The notes: a model not told the origin generated them from the letters alone. A stretch of DNA of 64,000 nucleotides from Streptomyces formicae (GCF_002556545.1 NZ_CP022685.1:1116001-1180000), one strand, 5' to 3'; counted from the first letter of the stretch, positions 17,502 to 35,623 are shown. Numbers and translations: made by a program.

Positions 17502-18563
17502 ATGGACTTCAGCCTCTTCTACTTCGCGGACGACAGCGGCCCGGCCGGGGACGCGGGAGACACAGGAGACAGAGGACGGTACGAGCTGCTCCTCGAAGGC
17601 GCGCGCTTCGCGGACCGGAACGGGTTTCGCGCGGTGTGGACGCCTGAGCGGCATTTCCACGCCTTCGGCGGGCTCTACCCCAACCCGGCCGTGGTCGGCG
17701 CGGCACTGGCCGTCGCCACCGAGAACATCGCCATCAGGGCGGGCAGCGTGGTGTCGCCCCTGCACCATCCGGTCCGGATCGCCGAGGAGTGGTCGGTGGT
17801 CGACAACCTCTCCGGCGGTCGGGTCGGCATCTCGTTCGCCTCCGGATGGCATCCCGTCGACTTCGCGCTCGGGCAGGCGTCCTACGGCGAACGCAAGCGC
17901 GTGATGCTCGACAGCATCGGGCAGGTGCGCAGCCTGTGGCGCGGCGAGAGCCACGAGGTGACGGACGGCAACGGTCTTCCCGCCGCCGTGCGAGTCTTTC
18001 CCCCGCCGGTCCAGCGCGAACTGCCGGTGTGGGTGACGAGCGCCGGTGAGGCGGCGACGTTCCGCGCGGCGGCGGAGGCCCGGGCGGGTGTGCTGACGCA
18101 TCTGCTGCATCAGGACGTCGACGAACTCGCCGCCAAGATCGCCGAGTACCGGGCGGTGGCGCGCGCGGCGCACGGGGGCTGGGACGGGCATGTCGTCCTG
18201 ATGCTGCACACGTTCGTCGGGGACAGCCGCGACGAGGTGCGCGCGACCGTGCGCGGGCCGCTGATGGAGTATCTGAAGAGCTCGATCCATCTCGTCGCCC
18301 GGTCATTCGCCGAGAGCGATCCCGATGTCGATCCCGACGACCTCGACGAGGACGACGTCGATTTCATCATCTCCCGGTCGTTCGACACCTACTTCGACGA
18401 ACGGGGTCTCTTCGGCACGGTGGACGAGGCGGCGCGGACGGTGGAAAGGCTCCGCGCCGTCGACGTGGACGAGATCGCCTGCCTGATTGATTTCGGTGTG
18501 GACACCAAGACCGTACTGAACGGGTTGCGGTATGTGAACGCGCTTCGCGCAGCGTGCGCATAG
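17502..18563 (+). CDS. Stand-alone MupA/Atu3671-type luciferase-like monooxygenase
   Basis: A 353-residue FMN-dependent LLM of the natural-product subfamily often found as a domain or partner of NRPS and PKS. Family blocks are MDFSLFYFADD at the start, FRAVWTPERHFHAFGGLYPNPAVVGAALA, IRAGSVVSPLHHPVRIAEEWSVVDNLSGGRVGISFASGWHPVDF, and a C-terminal VDEIACLIDFGVD. Homologous domains carry out N-hydroxylation leading to oximes, or other oxygenations, on carrier-bound intermediates. Here it lies between two NRPS genes, so it probably acts on the bound chain or a building block. The ATG at 17502 with AAGGG is preferred over the longer upstream frame. The site of oxidation is unknown. Confidence 0.88.
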   Translation: MDFSLFYFADDSGPAGDAGDTGDRGRYELLLEGARFADRNGFRAVWTPERHFHAFGGLYPNPAVVGAALAVATENIAIRAGSVVSPLHHPVRIAEEWSVVDNLSGGRVGISFASGWHPVDFALGQASYGERKRVMLDSIGQVRSLWRGESHEVTDGNGLPAAVRVFPPPVQRELPVWVTSAGEAATFRAAAEARAGVLTHLLHQDVDELAAKIAEYRAVARAAHGGWDGHVVLMLHTFVGDSRDEVRATVRGPLMEYLKSSIHLVARSFAESDPDVDPDDLDEDDVDFIISRSFDTYFDERGLFGTVDEAARTVERLRAVDVDEIACLIDFGVDTKTVLNGLRYVNALRAACA

Positions 18564-18584
18564 GGCTGGGAGGCCGAGAAATTC

Positions 18585-26419
<7,835 letters not shown>

Positions 26420-26423
<4 letters not shown>

Positions 26424-29400
26424 GCGCCGCACACCACGAAGGCTCCGCGCGGCCCGCGCCGCTCCAGCAAGGGTTGTTCTTCCACACCGCGTACGACCCG
26501 GAGGGCCAGGCCGTCTACACCACCCAGCTGACCCTCGACTTCGAGGGCCTCCTGCGTCCGGACACGCTCCGCGCCGCGTGCCGGATCCTGCTCGACCGGC
26601 ACGACAGCCTGCGTTCCGGCTTCCGCACGGACGCAGCAGGGGCTCCCGTCCGCTTCCTCGTGCCCGACGTCGCCCTGGAATGGCGGGAGATGGACGTGCG
26701 GACGTCCGATCCCGCCGCCCGTGACGCCGAGACCGTCCGGGCCGTGGAGGAGGAGCGCGCCCGCCCCTTCGACCTGGCGCGGCCCCCGCTGGTCCGCTTC
26801 CTTCTGGTGCGGGCCGACGAGGGCCGCTGGCGCTTCGCGCTGACGAACCATCACATCATCCTGGACGGCTGGTCGACGTCCGTCCTGCTCGATGAACTCT
26901 TCGACCTCTACGCCCAGTTGCGTGAAGGACACGAACCCGAGCTGTTCCCCGCGCCCGCCTACGGCACCTACCTGGACTGGCTCGAAGACACCGGAACCGA
27001 CGCGGCACGGGCCGCCTGGGCGGATGCTCTGGAGGGGATCCAGGGGCCCACGCTGGTCGCGCCCCACGCCGTCGGCACCGTCATGCCCGAGCGGATCCTG
27101 TGCACCCTGCCCACCGGCCTCGGTGCCGCGCTGAGGGAGCGGGCGCGGGAGTGCGGAGTCACCCTCAACACCGTGGTGCAGGTGGCCTGGGGGCTCGTGC
27201 TGCACCACGTGACCGGCGGGGACGACGTGCTCTTCGGCATGACCGTCTCGGGCAGGACCGCCGACGTCGAGGACATCGACACCATGGTGGGCCTGCTCAT
27301 CAACACCCTCCCGGCGCGTGTCCGGCTCGCCCCGGGGGACACCGTCGCCGAGGTGCTCCAACGGACGCAGGACGCGCAGCTCGACCTGTTCGACCACCAT
27401 CACCTGGGGCTCACGGAGATCCAGCGCGATGCCGGATTCGGGGCCCTGTTCGACACGACGACCGCCTTCGAGAACTATCCGGTGAGCGGCGGCGCCCCGG
27501 CGCTGGGCGACGCGGTCCTGGTCGGCACCGGCGGGTTCGATGCGACGCACTACCCCCTCTCGCTCATCTGTACGCCCGGCGAGGAGCTCGGCGTCCGCCT
27601 CGACTACCGGCCCGATCTGTTCGAGCGGGCGGAGGCGGCGCGGATCCGCGACTGGTTCGTACGCGTCCTGGAGACGATCGCCGACGACCCGCGGCGCACG
27701 GTCGCCTCGGTCTCCGTCCTGACGCCGGAGGAGCGCCGCCGGATCCTCCTGGAGTGGAACGACACGGCCCGCCCGGTCTCCCCCACCACCTTGCCCGCCC
27801 TGATCGAGGCGCGGGCGGCGCGGCACCCCGACTCGCCCGCCGTCGCGCACGCGGGGCGGGAGCTGACCTACGGGGAGCTCAACCGGCGGGCCAACCGGTT
27901 CGCCCGGCTGCTCCTCGCACACGGAGCAGGGCCCGAGACGCTGGTGGCCCTCGCCCTGCCCCGGACGCCCGACATGGTCGTCGCCGTCCTGGCGGCCCTC
28001 AAGGCGGGCGCCGCCTACGTGCCGGTCGACGTGCGCTATCCGGCCGGGCGGATCGCACAGATGCTCGGGGGCGCGCGCCCGCTCGTCGTGGTCGTCGACA
28101 GCGGCACGGGCACCGGCACCGGCACGGACACACGTAGCCGCACCGGCATCGTCCCCCCGGACGGCGCCACCCTCGTCGTCATGGACGCCGAGCCGGTCGT
28201 ACGGCACACCGCCGCCCAGCCCTCCGGCGATGTCACGGACGCCGAACGGCCCCGGCCGCTGCTGCCCAGGCACCCCGCGTACGTCATCCACACCTCTGGC
28301 TCCACCGGCACCCCCAAGGGCGTGGTCATCGAGCACGCCAACGCGGTCCAGCTCGTCGCCACGGTCGAGGACCAGTTCGGCCGGGCCGGGATGGCGCGGG
28401 TCCTGGCATCGACGTCCCTCAGCTTCGACGTGTCGATCCTGGAGATCATCACGACACTCGCGACCGGCGGCTCCATCGAACTCGTCGACGACCTGTTCGC
28501 CCTCCTCGAACGCGACAGCTGGCAGGGCAGCATGCTCAGTGGCGTGCCGTCCGCGGTGGCGAGCGTCCTGGCGGGCGGCGACACCCGGCTCGCCGCCCGC
28601 GAGGTGGTGCTCGGCGGCGAGCCGATCCCGCGCGGGCTGCTGCGCGAGATCCGGGAACGGGTCCCCGGCAGCACGGTCACCAACATCTACGGCCCCACCG
28701 AGGCGACCACCTACGCCACGACGTGGCGCGACGGAGGAGAGCCCGCCGACACCGAGCCGCCCATCGGCCGCCCGGTCCCCAACTGCCAGGCGTACGTGCT
28801 CGATCCGTGGCTCCAGCCGGTTCCCGTGGGGCTGCCCGGTGAGCTCTACCTCGCGGGGGCGGGCGTCGCGCGCGGCTATCTGGACCGGCCCGCGCTGACC
28901 GCCGAGCGGTTCGTGGCCTGCCCGTTCGGCGCACCCGGCCGCCGGATGTACCGCACGGGCGACCAGGTGCGTCTGCGCCCCGACGGCCAACTCGACTTCC
29001 TCGGCAGGCTCGACGGCCAGGTGAAGATCAACGGCTTTCGCGTCGAACCGGGCGAGGTGGAGTCCGCCCTGCTACGGCACGAGTGGATCGCGCAGGCCGT
29101 CGTCGTCGCGCGCGGCGAGCGGGCGGACGATCGCAGACTCGTCGCCTACGTCGTGGCCGCGCCGCCCGGGACGGCGCTCGACGTCGCCGAGCTGCGCCGC
29201 TTCGTCGGCGACCGTCTGCCCAGGCACATGGTCCCCTCGACGGTGGTCCAGCTGCCCCGCTTCCCCTTGATGCCCAACGGCAAGCTCGACCGGGCCGCGC
29301 TGCCCGCCCCCTCGTACGCCCGCTCGACGACCCGCGCACCGGCCGACGACCGCGAACGGACCCTGTGCGCGCTCTTCGCCGAGGTCCTCGGCGCGGACCG

Positions 29401-30304
29401 TGTCGGACCCGACGACGGGTTCTTCGACCTGGGCGGCCACTCGCTGCTCGCCACCCGCCTGGTCAGCAGGGTCCGGGCGGTGCTCGGCGCGGAGATCTCC
29501 GTCAGGACGCTCTACGAGGCGCCGACGCCCGCCGCACTCGCCGGGCGGATCGACGCCACGGCCCCGGCCACCGGACTCGATGTACTGCTGCCGCTGCGGC
29601 TCGCGGGCGGAGGGCCGCCGCTGTTCTGCGTGCACGCGGCGAGCGGGCTCGCCTGGCCGTACGCGCGACTGCTCCCCCACCTCCCCGCCGACCTGCCGGT
29701 GTACGGCCTCCAGTCGCCCGCCGTCGAGGCCCCGGGCACCGGTCCGCTCACCCCCGAGAGCATGGCACGCGACTACGCCGCGCGGATCCGTGCCGTACAG
29801 CCGCACGGTCCGTACCACCTCATCGGCTGGTCGGTCGGCGGCAACATCGCCTACGCGGTCGCCGCCGAGCTGACGGCGGCGGGCCAACAGGTGGCGTTCC
29901 TGGGCCTGTTGGACTCCTATCCGCCCGATCCGGGGCTCCTCCCCGACCGGGACACGATGGTGCGCGCCATCCTCGACGGCATCGGTTTCGCCGCCGACGG
30001 GACACCGCCCGAGCAGCTCGCGGCGCTCGGCGAGCGGACGGTGGCGGGGGTGCGGGCGACCGCGCGAGGCGCCCTCGACGTACTGCGGGCCGCCCCGCCG
30101 CTCGCCCCCGGCCTCGACATCACGCACTTCAGGGCGACCGCCGACGGGCCGGGCCCGGAGCCGAAGTCCTGGCAGGCGTTCACCGGCGGCCGTCTGACGA
30201 CGTACGACATCGGCTGCGGCCACCACCGGATGCTGGACCCCGCGCCGCTCACCGAGATCTGCGCGGTGCTCACCGACTCGTGGAAGGGACGGGCCTCTTC
30301 ATGA
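26420..30304 (+). CDS. NRPS, module 5 and release: C-A-T-TE
   Basis: A 1294-residue terminal synthetase. The C domain (about 10-440) begins [16 protein letters not shown] and has [10 protein letters not shown] at 142, features of a DCL domain that accepts a D-configured donor, in agreement with the upstream E. A5 (about 457-960) reads D-V-L-S-V-G-I-T-Y-K, which I cannot assign. Core 8 is [10 protein letters not shown] and core 10 NGKLDR. T has GGHSL at about 1004. The type I thioesterase (about 1060-1294) has Ser in [13 protein letters not shown], Asp in LGLLDSYPP and His in GCGHHRML, and would hydrolyse or cyclise the peptide. The ATG at 26420 overlaps the NRPS2 stop (ATGA); the reading frame open upstream is only overlap. 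Confidence 0.93.
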
Positions 30305-31563
30305 CCGACGACTTCGCGACGGACCCCGCGCGGCCGCTCACCGAGATCGATCTCGCCGATCCCGCCCTGCACGCGGAGCGTGATCTTTCCGGTCTGTGGC
30401 GGCGGCTGCGCGCCGACGAGCCGGTCCACCGGCAGCCGGCGCGCGGCGCGCGCCCCGGCTTCTGGGTGCTGACGCGCCACGCGGACGTCGCCGCCGCCTA
30501 CCGGGACTCCGAGCGCTTCCGCTCGGACCGGGGCAACGTCCTCGACACCCTGCTCGGCGGCGGCGACTCGGCGGCCGGGCTGATGCTGCCGGTCATGGAC
30601 GGCGCCCGACACGCCTCGCTGCGCGGCCAGTTGATGAAGGCGTTCTCGCCGCGCGTGCTCGCCTCCGTGGTCGACAGCATCCGACGGGCGTCGCGCCAGG
30701 TCGTCGAGGACGCCCTGGACAAGGGGCGGTTCGACGTCGCGCGGGACGTCGCGGGGCAGTTGCCGCTCCGCGCGATCTGCGACCTCCTCGACGTGCCCGC
30801 GACCGACCGGCAGCGGCTGCTCGACATGACGTCGTCGGCGCTCGGGGCACAGAGCGAGGCCGAACTGCGGGACGGCTCCTGGGTGTCCAAGGGCGAGATC
30901 CTGCTGTACTTCTCCCGGTTGGCCGCGGAGCGCCGCGAGGACCCGCGCGACGACGTCATCAGCCTGCTCACGCAGTGCCGGGTCGACGGCGTGCCGCTCA
31001 CCGACGAGGAGGTGATCCTCAACTGCTACAGCCTGATCCTGGGCGGCGACGAGACCACCCGCCTCGCGCTCGTCGGGATGGTCGCGGCCTTCCTGGACCA
31101 TCCCGCGCAGTGGCACGCGTACCGGGAGGGGAGGGTCGCCACGGAGACGGCCGTCGAGGAGGTGCTGCGCTGGACCACGCCGACGCTGCACGCCGGACGT
31201 ACGGCGGCCGTGGACATCGAACTGCACGGGCACACGATCAGGGCGGGCGATGTCGTCACGCTGTGGAACGCGTCGGCCAACCGGGACGGGACGGCCTTCC
31301 ACGAGCCGGACCACTTCCTCGTCGCGCGGACGCCGAACCAGCATCTGGCCTTCGCGCACGGCGCCCACTTCTGTCTGGGAGCGTTCCTCGCGCGGGCGGA
31401 GATCGGCGCGGTCCTGCGGGACCTGCGGGAGCTCGTCGGATCCATGGAGGCGGCGGGTCCGGCGCGGCGCATCTACTCGAACTTCCTCACCGGAATCGGC
31501 TCCTTGCCAGTGACGTGGGAGCCCGCGACACCTCTCAACAGGCCCTTCTCCAGGCGCTCTTGA
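30301..31563 (+). CDS. Cytochrome P450 of the NRPS cluster
   Basis: A 420-residue bacterial P450. The I-helix oxygen-binding motif is [13 protein letters not shown], the ExxR pair lies in AVEEVLRW, and the heme loop is [17 protein letters not shown] with the ligand Cys. GGDETT is the form seen in P450s that hydroxylate amino acids bound to NRPS carrier proteins (P450sky/NovI type), so beta-hydroxylation of a tethered residue is the favoured role; oxidative cross-linking of the aromatic residue is an alternative. The ATG overlaps the NRPS3 stop as ATGA, which ties it to the cluster. No ferredoxin gene is adjacent. Confidence 0.9.
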   Translation: MTDDFATDPARPLTEIDLADPALHAERDLSGLWRRLRADEPVHRQPARGARPGFWVLTRHADVAAAYRDSERFRSDRGNVLDTLLGGGDSAAGLMLPVMDGARHASLRGQLMKAFSPRVLASVVDSIRRASRQVVEDALDKGRFDVARDVAGQLPLRAICDLLDVPATDRQRLLDMTSSALGAQSEAELRDGSWVSKGEILLYFSRLAAERREDPRDDVISLLTQCRVDGVPLTDEEVILNCYSLILGGDETTRLALVGMVAAFLDHPAQWHAYREGRVATETAVEEVLRWTTPTLHAGRTAAVDIELHGHTIRAGDVVTLWNASANRDGTAFHEPDHFLVARTPNQHLAFAHGAHFCLGAFLARAEIGAVLRDLRELVGSMEAAGPARRIYSNFLTGIGSLPVTWEPATPLNRPFSRRS

Positions 31564-31581
31564 CGCGAACACGACGACCTG

Positions 31582-31597
31582 TATGGTCTAGGCCAAC
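31582..31597. promoter_or_regulatory. dre-like DasR operator upstream of the chitin genes
   Basis: TGGTCTAGGCCA at 31584-31595 matches the 12-nt core of the DasR-responsive element (TGGTCTAGACCA) at 11 positions. It lies 20 nt after the P450 stop and about 165 nt before the chitin monooxygenase gene. In Streptomyces, DasR represses chitinase and GlcNAc-uptake genes through such sites. The functional link to the two downstream genes makes the call strong. Any effect on the NRPS operon, which ends just before, is open. Confidence 0.75.
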
Positions 31598-31758
31598 TAG
31601 GAATTCCCGTTCCGGTTGCCTGGCGTTCCGCCGCGCTTCCCCCACGGGAACTCCGCCTCCCTTCGCGCCTCTTGGCCCCACCCTCGAGAGGACGCCCTGT
31701 CGCATTCGGGGTCCCCACACCTCGTACGCACGGGAAGACCTGATGTGAAGGAGAACTC

Positions 31759-32277
31759 ATGCGTTCCCGTAGAAAGATCGCCGCTGTCATAGGCGCCGCA
31801 CTCGCTCCGGTCATCGCGGTGAGTCTGCCCGCGAGTTCGGCGAGCGCCCACGGATACATCTCCGATCCGCCGAGCCGACAGGCCCAATGCGCGGCAGGAA
31901 CCGTCAGTTGCGGTGAGATCAAGTACGAACCGCAGAGCGTGGAAGGGCCCAAGGGGCTCAGCAGTTGCAGCGGCGGAAACAGCAGGTTCGCCGAACTCGA
32001 CGACGACTCGAAGGGCTGGGCCGTCACCAACGTCAGCAGTACGACCCAGTTCCAGTGGACGCTGACGGCCCGGCACTCCACGAGCACCTGGCAGTACTAC
32101 GCGGGCGGCAGGAAAATCGCCGAATTCGACGACGGCGGCGCACAGCCCGGCGCCACGGTCACGCATGACGTGAACTTCGGCGGTCTCAGCGGAAAGCAGA
32201 AGGTTCTCGCGGTGTGGAACATCGCGGACACCGCCAATGCCTTCTACGCCTGCATCGACGTGAACGTCGGCGGCTGA
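31759..32277 (+). CDS. Secreted AA10 lytic polysaccharide monooxygenase (chitin-active type)
   Basis: A 172-residue single-domain copper monooxygenase. The signal peptide (about residues 1-29) is MRSRRKIAAVIGAALAPVIA and ends in SASA, releasing the required N-terminal His of HGYISDPPSRQAQC. The second copper His is likely the one in LTARHSTSTWQYY. Cysteines at QAQCAAGTVSCG, LSSCSGG and YACIDV fit the disulfides of the Streptomyces CHB/LPMO10 proteins. It cleaves crystalline chitin oxidatively and would open substrate for the GH19 chitinase 42 nt downstream. AAGGAGAA precedes the ATG. There is no additional binding module. Confidence 0.93.
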   Translation: MRSRRKIAAVIGAALAPVIAVSLPASSASAHGYISDPPSRQAQCAAGTVSCGEIKYEPQSVEGPKGLSSCSGGNSRFAELDDDSKGWAVTNVSSTTQFQWTLTARHSTSTWQYYAGGRKIAEFDDGGAQPGATVTHDVNFGGLSGKQKVLAVWNIADTANAFYACIDVNVGG

Positions 32278-32319
32278 GGCTTCTCCCCCCTCCCTCCCCC
32301 TTCGTCTAGGAGTGAGCCC

Positions 32320-33051
32320 ATGCGCTCCCGCATCATCGGGCTGCTGACCGCCGTCGCGGCGGTCGCCTCCCTCGCCCTGCTCACGCTCGCCTCCCCGGCC
32401 TCGGCCGAGCGGGCGCCCAAGAGCGCGGCGGACGCATTCGTCGTCAGCGAATCCCAGTTCAACGAGATGTTCCCGAACAGGAACAGCTTCTATACGTACA
32501 ACGGCCTGACGGCCGCGCTCAGCGCCTATCCGGGATTCGCCCAGACGGGCAGCGACACCGTGCGCAAACAGGAGGCCGCGGCCTTCCTCGCCAACGTGAG
32601 TCACGAGACCGGCGGCCTCGTGTACGTCGTCGAGCAGAACACGTCCAACTATCCGCATTACTGCGACGCGACCCAGCCCTACGGCTGTCCCGCGGGGAAC
32701 GACAAGTACTACGGCCGCGGGCCCATCCAGCTCAGCTGGAACTTCAACTACAAGGCGGCGGGTGACGCGTTGGGCATCGATCTGCTCAACAATCCCGATC
32801 TCGTCCAGAACGACGCGGCCGTCGCCTGGAAGACCGGACTCTGGTACTGGAACACGCAGACGGGGCCCGGCACCATGACGCCGCACGACGCCATGGTGAA
32901 CGGCGCGGGATTCGGCGAGACCATTCGCAGCATCAACGGAACCCTCGAATGCGACGGAGGAAATCCCTCCCAGGTGCAGAGCCGCATCGACAGCTACCAG
33001 CGGTACGCCCAGATCCTCGGCGTGGATCCGGGCGGCAACCTCAGCTGCTGA
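32320..33051 (+). CDS. Secreted GH19 endochitinase, catalytic domain only
   Basis: A 243-residue chitinase with a signal peptide ending near ASPASA (about residue 29), then a mature GH19 domain. Signature blocks are FLANVSHETGGLVYVVEQN, carrying the catalytic Glu of HETGG and a likely second Glu in VVEQN, then YYGRGPIQLSWNFNY, and LWYWNTQTGPGTMTPHDAM. It hydrolyses beta-1,4-GlcNAc linkages with inversion. There is no chitin-binding module, unlike ChiC-type relatives, resembling ChiG. It is preceded by AGGAG and follows the LPMO gene, so both are probably under the upstream dre site. Confidence 0.93.
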   Translation: MRSRIIGLLTAVAAVASLALLTLASPASAERAPKSAADAFVVSESQFNEMFPNRNSFYTYNGLTAALSAYPGFAQTGSDTVRKQEAAAFLANVSHETGGLVYVVEQNTSNYPHYCDATQPYGCPAGNDKYYGRGPIQLSWNFNYKAAGDALGIDLLNNPDLVQNDAAVAWKTGLWYWNTQTGPGTMTPHDAMVNGAGFGETIRSINGTLECDGGNPSQVQSRIDSYQRYAQILGVDPGGNLSC

Positions 33052-33063
33052 GCCGCCAGGGCG

Positions 33064-34125
33064 TCAGCCGTTCGGCAGGATGACCGCGCGGCCGTTGACA
33101 CGCCCCGCGTGCAGGTTCTCGTACGCCTTGGGCGCCTCGTCCAGGGCGTACGTCTCCACGTGCACGTCGATCGCGCCCGCCCTGGCGAGGTCGAGCACCT
33201 CGACCAGCTCCGCGCGGCTGCCCCAGTACGGGGAGCGGACCGCGACGTCGTACGCCGTCGTGCCGAAGCCGACGGAAGCGGCGCCGCCGCCGATGCCGAC
33301 GATGGCCACGTCCGCCTCCACGGCCGCGCAGGCCGCCGCCGTGGTGGCGGTGGGCGGGGCGCCGACGAAGTCGAACACCGCCTGGGCGCCGAGCCCGCCG
33401 GTCAGTTCGCGGACCTTCGCCGTCGCCGACTCGTCCGAGAGGACCGCGTCGTGGGCGCCGACCTCGCGGGCCAGGGCCAGCTTCTCCTCGGTGACGTCCA
33501 GGGCGATCACCCGCGCCGGGGTCAGCGCCCGCAGGAGCTGGATGGCGACGTGTCCGAGACCGCCGGTGCCGATGACCACCGCGGTGCTGCCGGGCGTCAG
33601 CTTGGGCAGCGAGGTCTTGATCGCGTGGTACGGGGTCAGGCCCGCGTCGGTGAGCGGCACCGCGGTGACCGGGTCGAGGTCGCCGAGCGGGACCAGGTGG
33701 CGCGGGTCGTCCACGAGCAGGTACTCGGCGATGGCGCCGGGCGCGCCGAGTCCCGGCGGCCTGATGCCGAGCTCGGCGGCGCGGGTGCAGTAGTTCTCCT
33801 TGCCCTGCGCGCACATCAGGCAGGTGCCGCAGCCCCACGGCCCGTACACGGCCACGGAGTCGCCGGGCGCGAACCCGGTGACGCCGTCACCGAGCGCGGC
33901 GACGGTGCCCGCGGCCTCGTGCCCGAGGGTGAGCGGCAGCGGGAAGCCGAGCGCCTCTGCGGGCATGCTCATCACGGCGATGTCCGAGTGGCACACACCG
34001 GCCGCGGTGACCTCGATCAGCACCTGGCCGGGCCCTGGCTCGGGGCGCGGCACGGTGACGACCTCGGGGTGGGCGCCGACGCTGCGGTACTGGACGGCCT
34101 TCATCTCGGCGGGCAGATCCGACAT
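33064..34125 (-). CDS. Zinc-dependent alcohol dehydrogenase (MDR superfamily)
   Basis: A 353-residue medium-chain dehydrogenase. Catalytic zinc ligands are visible in AAGVCHSDIAV and TLGHEAAGTV. The structural-zinc cysteines are in WGCGTCLMCAQGKENYC. The cofactor fold is STAVVIGTGGLGHVAIQLL with Asp in VIALDVTEEKL, which favours NAD. It oxidises alcohols or reduces aldehydes; the natural substrate is unknown. It is the last gene of a TetR-SDR-ADH operon, 30 nt after the SDR, and converges on the chitinase gene with only a 12-nt gap, so no separate terminator is seen. Confidence 0.9.
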   Translation of the reverse strand: MSDLPAEMKAVQYRSVGAHPEVVTVPRPEPGPGQVLIEVTAAGVCHSDIAVMSMPAEALGFPLPLTLGHEAAGTVAALGDGVTGFAPGDSVAVYGPWGCGTCLMCAQGKENYCTRAAELGIRPPGLGAPGAIAEYLLVDDPRHLVPLGDLDPVTAVPLTDAGLTPYHAIKTSLPKLTPGSTAVVIGTGGLGHVAIQLLRALTPARVIALDVTEEKLALAREVGAHDAVLSDESATAKVRELTGGLGAQAVFDFVGAPPTATTAAACAAVEADVAIVGIGGGAASVGFGTTAYDVAVRSPYWGSRAELVEVLDLARAGAIDVHVETYALDEAPKAYENLHAGRVNGRAVILPNG

Positions 34126-34155
34126 CAGGGATGCCTTCTTTCTCTCGTCTCGTGC

Positions 34156-34968
34156 TCAGCGGGCCGCGTATCCGCCGTCGACCAGGTGGTAGCTGCCGTT
34201 GATGAACGAGGCGCGGTCGGAGAGCAGGAACAGGGTGAGCTCGGCGACCTCCTCCGCGGTGCCGAGGCGGCCCTGCGGGTGCAGCGAGATCAGGTGGGCG
34301 CGCTGGGATTCGGCGCCCTGGAGCAGCGGGGTGTCGATGAAGCCGGGGCCGACGGCGTTCACGCGGACGCCCTGGGCGGCGTACTCCACGGCGGCGGTCT
34401 TGGTCAGGCCGACGACCGCGTGCTTGGCGGCGGAGTAGGCGGGTGAGCCCGCGAAGCCGTTGGTGCCGAGGATCGACGACATGTTGACGACCGCGCCGCC
34501 GCCGGAGGCGAGGATGTGCGGCAGCTCGTGGCGCAGGGAGTAGAAGACGCCGTTGAGGTTGGTGTCGATCACCCGCTGCCAGTCCTCGATGCCGTACTCG
34601 CCGGTCGGGGCGGAGGCACCGGCGATCCCCGCGTTGTTGACCGCGAGGTGCAGGCCGCCGAACGTCTCGACGGCGGACTCGACGGCGCGGCGCACGGACT
34701 CCGGGTCCGTGACGTCGACGCGCACGGCGGCTGCGCGGCCGCCCGCCTCGGTGAGGGCCGCGGCGACGTCCTTCGCGCCCTGTTCGTTGTAGTCCGCGAC
34801 GACGACGGACGCACCGGCCGCGGCGAGGCGGCGGGCCACTTCGAGGCCGATGCCGGATGCGGCCCCGGTGACCAGGGCGGTCTTCCCGGCGAACCCGGCC
34901 GCGGGGTCGGTGCCCGGGGCGGCGGCGGTGGCGGTGGTGGTCGTGTCGGTGCTGGTCCCTGTGGACAT
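34156..34968 (-). CDS. Short-chain dehydrogenase/reductase
   Basis: A 270-residue classical SDR: TGAASGIG nucleotide loop, VVADYNEQGAK with the NAD-selecting Asp, NNAG motif, active site SSILGTNGFAGSPAYSAAKHA (Ser, Tyr, Lys), and a C-terminal LVDGGYAA. The first 25 residues (Ser/Thr/Ala-rich) precede the fold and may be partly untranslated; the ATG at 34966-34968 has a weak ribosome site. It sits between the tetR and adh genes in one operon, so it and the ADH probably handle successive alcohol and ketone steps under TetR control. Confidence 0.88.
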   Translation of the reverse strand: MSTGTSTDTTTTATAAAPGTDPAAGFAGKTALVTGAASGIGLEVARRLAAAGASVVVADYNEQGAKDVAAALTEAGGRAAAVRVDVTDPESVRRAVESAVETFGGLHLAVNNAGIAGASAPTGEYGIEDWQRVIDTNLNGVFYSLRHELPHILASGGGAVVNMSSILGTNGFAGSPAYSAAKHAVVGLTKTAAVEYAAQGVRVNAVGPGFIDTPLLQGAESQRAHLISLHPQGRLGTAEEVAELTLFLLSDRASFINGSYHLVDGGYAAR

Positions 34969-34982
34969 GGTGGTACCTGGTT

Positions 34983-35603
34983 TCACTTGCCGGTGGTGCG
35001 GGGTGCGGGTTCGTCGGCGAGCGCCGCGAACGCGGCGTCGATGAGCTGCGGGAGGGGGGTGGTCGCGCCGGGCGCGATCCAGAACCGCACGGCGGTGCCG
35101 AAGGCCCCGACCGCGAGCGAGACGGCGAGCGCGGGACGCAGCTCGCGCTCGGCGTCCAGGCCGAGGCGGCGCGCGACGATCGCCACGGACTCGCCCTCGG
35201 CCTCGTCCCGCACCCGCAGATAGGCGGGCAGCAGCGAGGGCTCCTGGTGGAGCAGTCGCAGCAGGTCGCAGGAGCGGGGCTCGCGGTGCCAGGCGGCGGG
35301 GTCGTCGTCCAGCCAGCTCCGCAGGGCGCGGTAGTAGGCCGTGAGGGGGGCCTCGTCGGCGGGGCGGACGGCGAGCGCCGCGTTGATCCTGGCGTAGTCG
35401 GCGCGGAGCGCGTCGACCACGGCGTCCTCCTTGCCCGCGAAGTACCGCGAGAAGGTGCGACGGGAGACGTCGGCGCGTTCGCTGATCGTCTCGACGGTGA
35501 CCCGGTCGAGGCCGTGGGCGAGGACGAGGTCCACGGCGGCGCTCGCCATGGCCTCCCGGCTCTCCTGGACCTTGCGGGTCCTGCGGCTCTCCTTGGTGCT
35601 CAT
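34983..35603 (-). CDS. TetR-family regulator of the SDR-ADH operon
   Basis: A 206-residue regulator. The N-terminal helix-turn-helix is in VTVETISERADVSRRTFSRYFAGKEDAVVDAL, the standard TetR pattern. The remaining two-thirds is a helical ligand domain with no informative match. It is the first gene of the operon. A perfect 10+1+10 palindrome lies 20 nt upstream of its ATG (35601-35603), so self-repression relieved by an alcohol or ketone ligand is the simple model. The longer open frame to 35846 would run through that operator and is not used. Confidence 0.9.
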   Translation of the reverse strand: MSTKESRRTRKVQESREAMASAAVDLVLAHGLDRVTVETISERADVSRRTFSRYFAGKEDAVVDALRADYARINAALAVRPADEAPLTAYYRALRSWLDDDPAAWHREPRSCDLLRLLHQEPSLLPAYLRVRDEAEGESVAIVARRLGLDAERELRPALAVSLAVGAFGTAVRFWIAPGATTPLPQLIDAAFAALADEPAPRTTGK

Positions 35604-35623
35604 GTTCTCGACTGTACTCCTCG

